From: an uncultured bacterium | GTDB taxonomy: Bacteria > Bacillota_I > Bacilli_A > Izemoplasmatales > Hujiaoplasmataceae | NCBI GenBank assembly: GCA_903844055.1 | Contig: CAIMSF010000203.1 | Coordinates: forward strand, 1-52,692 | Direction: 5' to 3' | Length of the DNA stretch: 52,692 bases | In this document: piece after piece, positions 16,205 to 24,403 of the stretch | How the letters are laid out: every line of letters starts with the position of its first letter | Position numbering within the stretch: position 1 is the stretch's first letter | Program-made: the position numbers and the translations under genes | The notes under the pieces: model-generated | What the model saw: only the letters and a program-made list of their open reading frames with translations | The model's database searches: none | What the model was told of the DNA's origin: nothing

Positions 16205-17050
16205 ATGGAACGTCGCCAGCATTACCAGAACGGCAAGCCGACCCTCTTCCTGATCCCGACGCCGATCGGCAACCTCGGCGACATGACCTTCCGCGCCATC
16301 GACACGATCAAGGCGGTCGACGTCCTGTACGCCGAAGACACCCGCGTCTCGCAGGTCCTGCTTCGCCATTTCGACATCAAGAAGACGCTCAGAAGCTACC
16401 ATGAGCACAACCAGGCGACGGAAACCGCCGTGCTCGTCGGCTTCCTCCGCGAAGGCAAGAACGTCGGTTTGATGACCGATGCCGGCATGCCGATCATCTC
16501 CGATCCCGGCTATGAGGCCGCCGTCGCGGCTTCAACCGAAGGCTACAACGTCGTCGCCCTCCCCGGCGCCAACGCCGCCCTGACGGGACTCTCGATGTCG
16601 GGGATCGCCCCCCATCCGTTCCTCTTCTACGGCTTTCCCGACCACAAGCAGGGGAAGCGACTGAAGGAACTGACGGCGCTTGCGGACCACGCCGAGACCA
16701 TCGTCTTCTACGAGGCGCCCCACCGCATGAAGGAGACGCTCGCCGACCTGTACCGCGCGTTCGGCGACCGCAAGGCCGCCGTGCTCCGCGAAATCACCAA
16801 AAAGTTCGAAGAGGCGATCTACGGCACGCTCGCCGAACTCGCGCTGCTCGACGACTGGATCGGCGAGAACGTGATCGTCGTCGCCGGCGCCTCCGAACAC
16901 GACGCCCCCGCTCCCGTGATCCGGGTGCGGGACAGCGTCGAAGCGCTGATCAAAGACGGACTTTCGCGGTCGGACGCGATGAAACAGGTGGCCGCCCGCA
17001 TGGGCGTCACGAAAAGCGTCGTCTACAAAACCTATCTCGAACAGGAATGA
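16205..17050 (+). CDS. rsmI: 16S rRNA (cytidine-1402-2'-O)-methyltransferase RsmI
   Basis: A 281-residue tetrapyrrole-methylase-fold enzyme that methylates the ribose of C1402 at the ribosomal P site. Family signatures are LFLIPTPIGNLGDMTFRAIDTI, YAEDTRVS, MTDAGMPIISDPGYE, VVALPGANAALTGLSMSG, and YEAPHRMKETL. The start is ATG 16205 (MERRQHYQNGKPTLF). Earlier in-frame starts in the track lie in the previous gene. It follows the trmN6-like gene by 4 bases. Confidence 0.95.
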   Translation: MERRQHYQNGKPTLFLIPTPIGNLGDMTFRAIDTIKAVDVLYAEDTRVSQVLLRHFDIKKTLRSYHEHNQATETAVLVGFLREGKNVGLMTDAGMPIISDPGYEAAVAASTEGYNVVALPGANAALTGLSMSGIAPHPFLFYGFPDHKQGKRLKELTALADHAETIVFYEAPHRMKETLADLYRAFGDRKAAVLREITKKFEEAIYGTLAELALLDDWIGENVIVVAGASEHDAPAPVIRVRDSVEALIKDGLSRSDAMKQVAARMGVTKSVVYKTYLEQE

Positions 17051-17072
17051 CTTCATCCCAAGGAGGTACCCT

Positions 17073-17624
17073 ATGAAATTCGTCGCTTTGCTTGCGGACG
17101 GATACGAAGACATCGAAGCCCTCGGCACGACCGCCATCCTGCGGCGCGCCGGCATCGCGGTGGACTTCGCGTCCGTACTCGAAAAGGACGTCATGGTCGG
17201 ATCGTTCGGCACCCGCGTGCTCGCCGATCTGCCGCTTTCGTCCGTGTCGGTTTCCGACTACGACGGCGTCTTGATCCCCGGCGGCGCCCAGTCGAAGACC
17301 CTCAGGGAGAACCAGACGGTCCTCCGCCTCGTCAAGGAGTTCGCGGAGACCGGCAAATGGCTTTGCGCCATCTGCGCCGGGCCGACCGTGCTCGGCGTCC
17401 TGGGCCTGCTCGACGGCGTCAAGTACACCGGGTATCCCAACACCGACCTGTTCATGCCTTCGGGCATCCGGGTCATGAAGCCGGCGGTCACGTCGGGCAC
17501 CATCATCACCGGCGCGGGCGCCGGATGCGTCACCGAATTCGCGCTGGAAATCATCCGCGCCGTGCTCGGCAAGGACAAGGCGCAGGATATCAAGAAACGG
17601 ATCCTGTTCAGGGAATTCGAATAA
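17073..17624 (+). CDS. DJ-1/PfpI family protein
   Basis: A 183-residue member of the DJ-1/ThiJ/PfpI superfamily. It opens MKFVALLADGYEDIEALGTTAILRRAGI, contains YDGVLIPGG, and has the nucleophile-elbow Cys101 in CAICAGPTVLG, with Glu12 or Glu15 as the likely partner acid. Members act as glyoxalase/deglycase-like enzymes, chaperones or redox sensors. The exact role here is unknown. A strong AAGGAGG SD precedes it. It sits between rsmI and metG, where B. subtilis has abrB. Confidence 0.9.
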   Translation: MKFVALLADGYEDIEALGTTAILRRAGIAVDFASVLEKDVMVGSFGTRVLADLPLSSVSVSDYDGVLIPGGAQSKTLRENQTVLRLVKEFAETGKWLCAICAGPTVLGVLGLLDGVKYTGYPNTDLFMPSGIRVMKPAVTSGTIITGAGAGCVTEFALEIIRAVLGKDKAQDIKKRILFREFE

Positions 17625-17640
17625 AGTCAGGAGCATAAAC

Positions 17641-19581
17641 ATGAAGACATTCTACATCACGACGCCGATCTACTATCCGAGCGGCAAGTTCCATATCGGA
17701 TCCGCCTATACCACATGCCTGTGCGACACGCTCGCCCGGTACAAGAAACTGCAAGGGTTCGACACCCGCTTTTTGACCGGCACCGACGAGCACGGCCTCA
17801 AGATCCAGCAGGCCGCCGAGGCCGCCGGAAAGACGCCGCAGGCCCACGTCGACTACATCGCCGGGCTCGCGAAGGACCTTTGGAAGACGCTTTCGATCGA
17901 AAACGACGACTTCATCCGCACCACCGAACCGCGCCATGAGCACGTCGTCGAGGGCATTTTCGAACGTTTGATCAAACAGGACGACATCTATCTCGGCGAC
18001 TACGCCGGGCATTACTGCGTCCAGTGCGAAGCCTATTTCACCGCGACCCAGATCAAGGAAGGCAACATCTGCCCGGACTGCGGCCGCGAGACCAAGATCG
18101 TCAAGGAACAGACCTACTTCCTGCGGCTGTCGAAATACGCCGACCGGCTCCTGCGGTTCATCGAGGACAACCCCGCCTTCATCACGCCGGAAACACGCAG
18201 AAACGAGGTCGTCGCCTTCATCAAGTCGGGCCTGAACGACTTGTCCGTCTCGCGGACGACGTTCGGCTGGGGCATCAAGGTCCCGTCCGACCCGAAGCAT
18301 GTCATCTACGTCTGGATCGACGCGCTCTCCAACTACATCAGCGCGCTCGGATATTCGACCAAGGACGACGGACTCTATCAGAAGTACTGGGTGAACGGCG
18401 ACGAAGTGCTGCACGTCGTCGGGAAGGACATCCTCCGCTTCCATGCGGTCTACTGGCCGATCATGCTGATGGCGCTTGACGTACCGGTCAAGTTCCGCCT
18501 GTTCGCGCACGGCTGGTACATGATGAAGGACGGCAAGATGTCCAAGTCGAAGGGCAACGTCGTCTATCCGGAGCCGCTCGTCGCGCGCTACGGGCTCGAC
18601 GCCTTCCGCTACTACATCGTCAAGGAACTTCCGTATGGCAACGACGGCGTCTTCACCCCCGAGGACTACGTCGCGCGCATCAACACCGACCTCGTGAACG
18701 ACCTTGGCAACCTCGTCTCGCGGACCGTCGCGATGACCAACAAGTATTTCGGCGGGACCGTCCGCAAGACCGAACACGCCCATGACACCCGCAAATTCGA
18801 GCTCGACCTCGAAACCGTCGCCCGCGAAACGGCCGACGAGTACTTCCGCTCGATGGACGAGTTCAAGGTCACCCAGGCGCTCGTCGCCACCAGCCGGCTC
18901 GTCGCCCGCACGAACAAGCTGATCGACGAGACGACGCCGTGGAACCTCGCCAAGGACCCCGCCCTCAAGCCGGTCCTCGAAGCGACCCTCTACCATCTCC
19001 TCGAAGCGATCCGGATCGCGACGATCCTCTACCGTCCGGTGCTGATCGAATCGTGCGACAAGATCTTCGCCGCCCTCGGCGTCCCCGCCGAACGCCGCGG
19101 CTTCGACGCCGTCGCCTTCGGAATCAGCGGCGCCTATACGGTGGCGAAGGAACTCGACCATCTCTTCCCGCGCCTCGACGCCGAGAAGGAGATCGAAGCC
19201 GTCAAGGCGATGATGAACCAGCAGAAGCCGGCCGCCGAAGCGCCCGCCGCCCCGAAGAAGGCGGAAATCGCAATCGAGGATTTCGCCAAGCTCGAACTCC
19301 TCGTCGGGCATGTGAAGAACTGCGTCAAGCATCCGAACGCCGCGAAGCTGTTGATCCTCTCCGTCGACACCGGCGACCGGGTCCGCCAGATCGTCTCGGG
19401 CATCGCCCAGTATTACAAACCGGAAGAGCTGATCGGCCGGCGCGTCGTCGTGGTCGCCAACCTGAAGCCCGTCAAACTCCGCGACGAACTCTCCGAAGGC
19501 ATGATCCTCTGCGCCGAACAGGGCAAGGGCTTCGTGCTCGTGGACGCTCCCGACGTGCCCGCCGGCGCCGTCATCAGCTAG
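17641..19581 (+). CDS. metG: Methionyl-tRNA synthetase
   Basis: A 646-residue class I synthetase. The ATP site shows HIGS at residues 18-21 (FHIGSAYTT) and KMSKS at 299-303. A connective-peptide zinc knuckle carries CVQCEAYF and CPDCG. The C-terminal ~105 residues (IEDFAKLELLVGHVKNCVKHPNAAKLLILSVDTGD) are the EMAP-II-like tRNA-binding and dimerisation domain, common in Bacilli MetG. It charges both initiator and elongator tRNA-Met. No T-box or other leader is visible upstream, as only 16 bases separate it from the DJ-1 gene. Confidence 0.97.
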   Translation: MKTFYITTPIYYPSGKFHIGSAYTTCLCDTLARYKKLQGFDTRFLTGTDEHGLKIQQAAEAAGKTPQAHVDYIAGLAKDLWKTLSIENDDFIRTTEPRHEHVVEGIFERLIKQDDIYLGDYAGHYCVQCEAYFTATQIKEGNICPDCGRETKIVKEQTYFLRLSKYADRLLRFIEDNPAFITPETRRNEVVAFIKSGLNDLSVSRTTFGWGIKVPSDPKHVIYVWIDALSNYISALGYSTKDDGLYQKYWVNGDEVLHVVGKDILRFHAVYWPIMLMALDVPVKFRLFAHGWYMMKDGKMSKSKGNVVYPEPLVARYGLDAFRYYIVKELPYGNDGVFTPEDYVARINTDLVNDLGNLVSRTVAMTNKYFGGTVRKTEHAHDTRKFELDLETVARETADEYFRSMDEFKVTQALVATSRLVARTNKLIDETTPWNLAKDPALKPVLEATLYHLLEAIRIATILYRPVLIESCDKIFAALGVPAERRGFDAVAFGISGAYTVAKELDHLFPRLDAEKEIEAVKAMMNQQKPAAEAPAAPKKAEIAIEDFAKLELLVGHVKNCVKHPNAAKLLILSVDTGDRVRQIVSGIAQYYKPEELIGRRVVVVANLKPVKLRDELSEGMILCAEQGKGFVLVDAPDVPAGAVIS

Positions 19582-19594
19582 GAGCGCGGCCGCC

Positions 19595-20467
19595 ATGCGC
19601 AAATTCGATCTACGCAAGGAGCTCAGGACGCTGGGCTCCGTTCTTTTCGGAACAGCCCTGATCGTCATCGCGATCGCCTTCTTCATCGACCCGGTGAAAC
19701 TCTATACCGGCGGCATTTCCGGCCTTTCGCAACTGATCGTGAACGTCGTCGAAGACGCCACCGGCGGGAATGTCAAAATCAACCTCGGCATCCTCATCTA
19801 TGGGTTCCAGATCCCGCTCATGGTCTTCGGCTGGTTCAAGCTGTCGCGCCGCTTCATCGTCTACACGATCCTGTCGGTCACGCTGATCGCGTTCTTCCTC
19901 GCGCTGCCGATCGGCTACGCGGTGATGGGCACCGACACGCTCGGAAGCGCCCTCGCCGGCGGCGGCCTGCTCGGCATCGGAAACGGCATCCTGTTGCGCG
20001 TCGGCGCCAGCTCCGGGGGCACGACGATCCCGTTCCAGTACCTGTCGCTCAAGACGGGCAAGTCGGTCGGCCTCTACCAGATCGCCTTCAACGCCGCGAT
20101 CATCCTCGTCGCCGGATTCCGCTTCGGCCTGCCGATCGCGGTCTACACGATCGTCAGCCAGATGATGAACTCGGTCGTCATCGACAAGATCCACACCGCC
20201 TACAACTTCATGAAGCTCGAGATCGTCACGGACGCTCCCGACGACGTCCTCGCCGCCCTCGCCAAGCGCCTGCCGCACGGCGTCACGGCCGTCGAGGCGA
20301 CTGGCCTCTACTCGCTCCAGGCGAAAAAGATGCTCTACACGATCATCTCCGTCCATGAAATGAACACGTACGTGAACCTTATCCGGGAGATCGATCCGAA
20401 GGCCTTCGTGGTGATGACGGGGGTCGACGGAGTGCGCGGGAACTTCAAGAAGAAGTTCATCAAATAG
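19595..20467 (+). CDS. YitT family membrane protein (DUF2179 C-terminal domain)
   Basis: A 290-residue protein. Five to six hydrophobic helices occupy residues ~10-200 ([60 protein letters not shown]). A soluble C-terminal DUF2179 part ([30 protein letters not shown]) follows. It belongs to the YitT/YczE/DUF161 group, widespread in Bacillota. Transport substrate is unknown. It starts at ATG 19595 with GGAG overlapping the metG stop and is probably the last gene of the tmk-metG unit. Confidence 0.88.
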   Translation: MRKFDLRKELRTLGSVLFGTALIVIAIAFFIDPVKLYTGGISGLSQLIVNVVEDATGGNVKINLGILIYGFQIPLMVFGWFKLSRRFIVYTILSVTLIAFFLALPIGYAVMGTDTLGSALAGGGLLGIGNGILLRVGASSGGTTIPFQYLSLKTGKSVGLYQIAFNAAIILVAGFRFGLPIAVYTIVSQMMNSVVIDKIHTAYNFMKLEIVTDAPDDVLAALAKRLPHGVTAVEATGLYSLQAKKMLYTIISVHEMNTYVNLIREIDPKAFVVMTGVDGVRGNFKKKFIK

Positions 20468-20477
20468 CACAAAAAAG

Positions 20478-20506
20478 TTGACGAAAACCCGCTTGGGTGA
20501 TATTAT
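20478..20506 (+). promoter_or_regulatory. Promoter of rplM-rpsI
   Basis: TTGACG and TATTAT are separated by exactly 17 bases. The predicted start is near 20513, leaving a leader of about 58 bases. Confidence 0.8.
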
Positions 20507-20511
20507 AGTAC

Positions 20512-20570
20512 AGGTACATTTTTGTTTATCCCACAAGCTCCTTAAATATACCTATAAGGAGGAAAACAAA
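20512..20570 (+). promoter_or_regulatory. L13-type leader with SD-hiding hairpin
   Basis: CTCCTTA (20538-20544) and TAAGGAG (20555-20561) pair over 7 bp and bury the rplM SD. AGGTA at the 5' end can instead pair with TACCT in the loop of that hairpin. The position and design fit autoregulation by L13, as known for L13 leaders in Bacillota. I could not match the family consensus by eye. Confidence 0.55.
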
Positions 20571-21005
20571 ATGAAAACCTACATGGCAAGTTCGGAAACA
20601 ATTGAAACGAAATGGTACGTCGTCGATGCCGCAGGGCAGAGACTGGGACGCCTGGCAACGGAAGTCGCCTCGGTGTTGAGAGGAAAGCATAAGCCGACGT
20701 TCACGCCCCACGTGAACTGCGGCGACTATGTCATCATCGTCAACGCGGAGAAGATCGAGTTGACCGGCAACAAGTGGAACGACAAGCTCTATTACACCCA
20801 CTCGGGTTACATGAGCGGACTCACCACCACGACGGCCAAGGTCATGATCCAGGAGAAACCGGTCCACATGGTTGAACTTGCGATCAAGGGAATGCTGCCC
20901 AAAACGAAGCTCGGAGACCAGATGTTCGATCGGCTCTTCGTCTACGCGGGAGCGGAACATAAACATTCGGCGCAAAAACCGGAAGTTATGTTGATCAAGG
21001 GATAA
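20571..21005 (+). CDS. rplM: 50S ribosomal protein L13
   Basis: A 144-residue L13: [62 protein letters not shown], ending in the [15 protein letters not shown] segment. L13 is an early assembly protein of the large subunit. The track's earlier start (20478) is in the promoter. ATG 20571 follows a perfect TAAGGAGG. In most Bacilli rplM-rpsI directly follow truA. Here they lie 9.7 kb away with their own promoter. Confidence 0.97.
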   Translation: MKTYMASSETIETKWYVVDAAGQRLGRLATEVASVLRGKHKPTFTPHVNCGDYVIIVNAEKIELTGNKWNDKLYYTHSGYMSGLTTTTAKVMIQEKPVHMVELAIKGMLPKTKLGDQMFDRLFVYAGAEHKHSAQKPEVMLIKG

Positions 21006-21018
21006 GGAGGGACCGACA

Positions 21019-21414
21019 TTGGCTAAATCAGTTATGTATCGCGGCACCGGCAGACGCAAATCCGCCGTCGCGCGTGTCATTTTGAGACCCGGCAAGGGTA
21101 TCGTCACCGTCAATGGCCGGACGCTGGTGGATTACATCACCTCGCCCCTCGCGCGTCTCGACATCTACCAACCGCTCGTCCTCACCGCGAACGAAAACAC
21201 CTTCGACATCTCCGTCAACGTGTACGGCGGCGGGATGATCGGCCAGTCCGGAGCGATCCGGCACGGCATCACCCGCGCCCTTTTGGAAGTCAACCCCGAG
21301 TATCGCAAGATCCTCAAACCGGCCGGCCTGATCACGCGAGACCCGCGCGTCAAAGAACGCAAGAAATACGGTCTCAAAGGCGCCCGCCGCGCACCGCAGT
21401 TCAGCAAGCGTTAG
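21019..21414 (+). CDS. rpsI: 30S ribosomal protein S9
   Basis: A 131-residue S9. It starts at TTG 21019 behind AAGGAGG ([22 protein letters not shown]). The family core [53 protein letters not shown] is complete, including the C-terminal Lys-Arg that touches P-site tRNA. It is 13 bases after rplM and ends the two-gene operon. Confidence 0.97.
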   Translation: MAKSVMYRGTGRRKSAVARVILRPGKGIVTVNGRTLVDYITSPLARLDIYQPLVLTANENTFDISVNVYGGGMIGQSGAIRHGITRALLEVNPEYRKILKPAGLITRDPRVKERKKYGLKGARRAPQFSKR

Positions 21415-21427
21415 TCGAACGAACCGA

Positions 21428-21460
21428 AAAACACAGGACCCCACACCCTGTGTTTTTTTT
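21428..21460 (+). terminator. Terminator of rplM-rpsI
   Basis: AAAACACAGG and CCTGTGTTTT form a 10-bp stem with a 9-base loop, followed by a run of T. Confidence 0.92.
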
Positions 21461-21489
21461 GTTTTTGGCTCGAATATGGCAATGCCGCC

Positions 21490-21518
21490 TTGAGTTCGAA
21501 TCTCCAACCCCGTATAAT
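21490..21518 (+). promoter_or_regulatory. Promoter of the LRR/GH13 lipoprotein operon
   Basis: TTGAGT and a perfect TATAAT are separated by 17 bases. The predicted start is near 21525. Confidence 0.75.
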
Positions 21519-21563
21519 GAAATCATCGAAGTACCGGAACCGATGGTTCCCAAGGAGATGACG

Positions 21564-22859
21564 ATGACGATGAAGGCAATCCGCATTCTCCCGTTCCTGA
21601 TGCTTTCCCTTTGCCTCGCCGGATGCGAGGAAATCGCGACGACGGCGTCGACGCCCTCGACGACGCTTTCGGCGACGACGACCGCGGCCTCAACCTCCGA
21701 GGAGGATACGACCGAGGCGACGGACACGACGACCCTGGCGACATCGGGTTCGACTGTCACCCTGCACTTCGAAACCGACGGCGGCACCGCCGTCGCACCG
21801 ATCACCGGCGCTTCCGGATCCGCCGTCGAAGCCCCCGCCAATCCCCTGAAAAGCGGTTATGAGTTCGCCGGCTGGTATGAGGACGAGGGGCTGACTGGCT
21901 ACTTCGAATTCGGCTTGATGCCGGGCGAGAGCATGACGCTTTACGCCGAATGGGGGACCGCGGGGCTGTCCTATCAGCTGATGTACGACGACGAGAGTTA
22001 TCGCGTCGCCGCCGGAACGGCCGCGAGCGCGACCGCCGTGATCGTCCCCGGACGCCACCTCGGCCTGCCCGTGACGGCCATCGCCGACCAGGCCTTCTCA
22101 GGTTCGACCAATCTGGTGGAAATCACCCTGCCGGAAGGACTCGTCGAAATCGGCTATCGCGCCTTCTACCAATGCACGAGCCTGACGTCCGTCATCCTGC
22201 ACGAAGGACTGCAGACAGTCGCCTATGGCGTCTTCTACGGGTGCGTCGCCCTCACCGAAATCGACCTCCCCGCATCCTTGACGATCATTTCCGACACGAT
22301 GTTCGCCTACTCCGGCTTGACGCATGCGACGGTTCCGTCATCCGTGACCGAAATCGGCCAGGCGGCGTTTGCCAACTGCACGAATCTTTTGTCCGTCGAA
22401 CTGCCGGATGGACTCCTGACGATCTGGGACGACGCCTTCGCCTACTGCGCGGCGCTCGCTGCGATCGAACTGCCGCTGACCATCACTTCGCTCGGGGCTT
22501 CGACCTTCCAGCATTGCGACTCTCTCGTCGAAATCGTCATCCCCGCCGGCGTTTCGACGATCTGGGAAAACACCTTCGCCTTCTGTTCATCGCTGGAACG
22601 CATCACCCTGCCGGGCGAACTGACCAAGATCGATTTCAGCGCCTTCACGTTCTGCACGAGCCTGGCGGCCATCGTCCTTCCGGAAACCCTAGTGACGATC
22701 ACGTTCAACGTCTTCTACGGATGCGACGCCCTCACGATCTTCGCCGAAGCGGAGAGCCTGCCCGCGGGCTGGCATGAAACCTGGAATCCGTCTAGCCGCC
22801 CGGTCTACTGGGGCGGGGAATGGACGTATGTCGAAGGCGTGCCGACGCCGATCAGTTGA
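21564..22859 (+). CDS. Lipoprotein with InlB B-type repeat and BspA-like leucine-rich repeats
   Basis: A secreted lipoprotein of about 431 residues. Signal peptide: KAIRILPFLMLSLCLAGC, with lipobox LAGC and acylated Cys21. A Thr/Ser-rich linker follows. Then comes a Listeria-Bacteroides/Flg_new-type repeat (LHFETDGGTAVAPITG ... GYEFAGWYEDEGLTGYFEF ... LYAEWG). About eight LRR_5 (BspA) repeats of ~23 residues follow, each like AFxxCTSLxxIxLPxxLxxIg. Such proteins often bind host or substrate surfaces. Three in-frame ATGs lie in ATGACGATGACGATG; 21564 is best spaced from AAGGAG. It forms an operon with the GH13 lipoprotein 49 bases downstream. Confidence 0.85.
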   Translation: MTMKAIRILPFLMLSLCLAGCEEIATTASTPSTTLSATTTAASTSEEDTTEATDTTTLATSGSTVTLHFETDGGTAVAPITGASGSAVEAPANPLKSGYEFAGWYEDEGLTGYFEFGLMPGESMTLYAEWGTAGLSYQLMYDDESYRVAAGTAASATAVIVPGRHLGLPVTAIADQAFSGSTNLVEITLPEGLVEIGYRAFYQCTSLTSVILHEGLQTVAYGVFYGCVALTEIDLPASLTIISDTMFAYSGLTHATVPSSVTEIGQAAFANCTNLLSVELPDGLLTIWDDAFAYCAALAAIELPLTITSLGASTFQHCDSLVEIVIPAGVSTIWENTFAFCSSLERITLPGELTKIDFSAFTFCTSLAAIVLPETLVTITFNVFYGCDALTIFAEAESLPAGWHETWNPSSRPVYWGGEWTYVEGVPTPIS

Positions 22860-22908
22860 GTCGTCTTTCACCCGACCGAAACCGGCGGGCGCACCACGGA
22901 GGAACCTC

Positions 22909-24270
22909 ATGCGTAAACCAATCCTGACGATGTTGCTTGCGATCCTCGCCCTGACGGCCACGGCCTGTCAGAGTGCGACCACCACCACGACCGCACCCGT
23001 CGAAACCACCCTGAACAATGCCACCATCTATGAGGTGAACATCCGCAATTACACCGAGGCGGGGACGTTCGACGCCTTCGCGGAACACCTTCCGCGACTC
23101 AAGGAACTCGGCGTCGACATCCTCTGGCTGATGCCGATCCACCCGATCTCCGAAACGCGGCGGATCGGCTCGCTCGGCAGCTGGTACGCCGTCGCCGACT
23201 ATTTCGCGGTGAACCCCGAATACGGCACCGACGATGATTTCCGCGAACTCGTCGACGCGGCGCACGAGTTGGGCTTTTCGATCATCCTCGACTGGGTCGC
23301 CAACCACACCGGCTGGGACCACCCGTGGATCAACGCCCATCCGGACTGGTACACGCAGGATGGCGAAGGCAACATCACGATCCCGTCCGGCACCAACTGG
23401 AACGACGTCGCCGACCTGAACTATCTCAATTTCGACATGCGCGCGGAAATGATCGCGGCGCTTTCCTACTGGGTCACCGAATTCGACATCGACGGCTACC
23501 GCTGCGACTACGCCGGCGGCGTCCCGCGCACCTTCTGGGAAGCCGCGCGGACGGAGCTCGATGCGATCAAGCCGCTCTTCTGGCTCGCCGAGGACGACAG
23601 CCAGTTCGGTCTTTTGGAGAATGCCTTCATGGCGAACTATGCCTTCGCGATGATGAATACGATCAACGGCGTCGGTCGCGGCTCGCATGACGCCGAAGAC
23701 GTCCGCGCGATGCTCGAACTGAACGCGGTGCGCTATCCCGCCGGGCGGTTCCCGCTGTACTATGCGACCAACCACGACGTGAACGCCTGGGAAGGCAGCA
23801 TCCCCGACCTCCTCGGCGCCGGCGAGTTCGCCCTCGCCACGCTCGTCTTCACGATCCCCGGGATGCCGCTCATCTACTCCGGACAGGAAGTCGGTCTTGA
23901 TCGCGAGCTGCGGTTCTTCGACAAGGACGAGATCGACTGGACCGGATGGGAGACGAACGAGACCTTCCGTTTCTATCAGAAGCTCACGGCACTCAAAAAA
24001 CAGCATCCCGCGCTCTGGCACGGGCTTGACGCGACGCTCGACTTTCTTTCCAATGACGACCCCGACGTGCTCGTCTATGTCCGGGCGAGCGGTACGAGCC
24101 GCGTCGTCGTGATCCTGAACCTGTCGAAGACGTCGCGGTTCCTCACGGTATCGCTGCCCGGCATGACGGGAACCTATCTCGACTATTTCGAAGGCGAAAC
24201 GATCACGCTTGAAGAGACGATGCCGATCCGGCTGGATCCCTGGGACTACCGCGTCTTCGTCCTTTCCTGA
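22909..24270 (+). CDS. GH13 alpha-amylase family lipoprotein
   Basis: A 453-residue surface glycosidase. The signal peptide MRKPILTMLLAILALTATAC ends in a lipobox with Cys20. The (beta/alpha)8 barrel has all GH13 regions: DWVANHT (128-134), GYRCDYAGG with nucleophile Asp200, LAEDD with acid/base Glu228, and TNHD with Asp290. A short C-terminal beta domain follows. It should cleave or transfer alpha-1,4-type glucans outside the cell. The exact subfamily is unclear. The track's earlier start lies inside the LRR gene. ATG 22909 has GGAGG. It is cotranscribed with the LRR lipoprotein and ends at a strong terminator. Confidence 0.9.
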   Translation: MRKPILTMLLAILALTATACQSATTTTTAPVETTLNNATIYEVNIRNYTEAGTFDAFAEHLPRLKELGVDILWLMPIHPISETRRIGSLGSWYAVADYFAVNPEYGTDDDFRELVDAAHELGFSIILDWVANHTGWDHPWINAHPDWYTQDGEGNITIPSGTNWNDVADLNYLNFDMRAEMIAALSYWVTEFDIDGYRCDYAGGVPRTFWEAARTELDAIKPLFWLAEDDSQFGLLENAFMANYAFAMMNTINGVGRGSHDAEDVRAMLELNAVRYPAGRFPLYYATNHDVNAWEGSIPDLLGAGEFALATLVFTIPGMPLIYSGQEVGLDRELRFFDKDEIDWTGWETNETFRFYQKLTALKKQHPALWHGLDATLDFLSNDDPDVLVYVRASGTSRVVVILNLSKTSRFLTVSLPGMTGTYLDYFEGETITLEETMPIRLDPWDYRVFVLS

Positions 24271-24289
24271 ATCTGTCATCATCGAACTT

Positions 24290-24320
24290 GCGTCCCGCCG
24301 ACGGTGGCGGGACGCTTTTT
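24290..24320 (+). terminator. Terminator of the lipoprotein operon
   Basis: GCGTCCCGCC and GGCGGGACGC form a perfect 10-bp stem with a 6-base loop, followed by T5. Confidence 0.93.
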
Positions 24321-24346
24321 GACGGCTTTGGTTTTGTCGAAATCCG

Positions 24347-24375
24347 TTGTCTTTGGGGTGGTATTGTTATACAAT
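24347..24375 (+). promoter_or_regulatory. Promoter of the heterodimeric ABC exporter
   Basis: TTGTCT and TACAAT are separated by 17 bases. The -10 lies within a palindrome. Confidence 0.65.
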
Positions 24376-24376
24376 A
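24362..24376. promoter_or_regulatory. Palindrome over the exporter -10 (operator candidate)
   Basis: TATTGT-TAT-ACAATA is a perfect inverted repeat covering the -10 hexamer, the usual place for a MarR/TetR-type repressor. No regulator gene is adjacent. Its half site TATTG recurs in the palindrome at 12876, with different spacing. Confidence 0.4.
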
Positions 24377-24403
24377 ATGATGTTGCTTTACGAGGTGATC
24401 ACG

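Noticed and set aside
21490-21515. tRNA T-arm-like sequence GAGTTCGAATCTC
   Set aside because: No acceptor, D-arm or anticodon partner lies within the preceding 70 bases and the T stem has a mismatch. It overlaps a good promoter instead.
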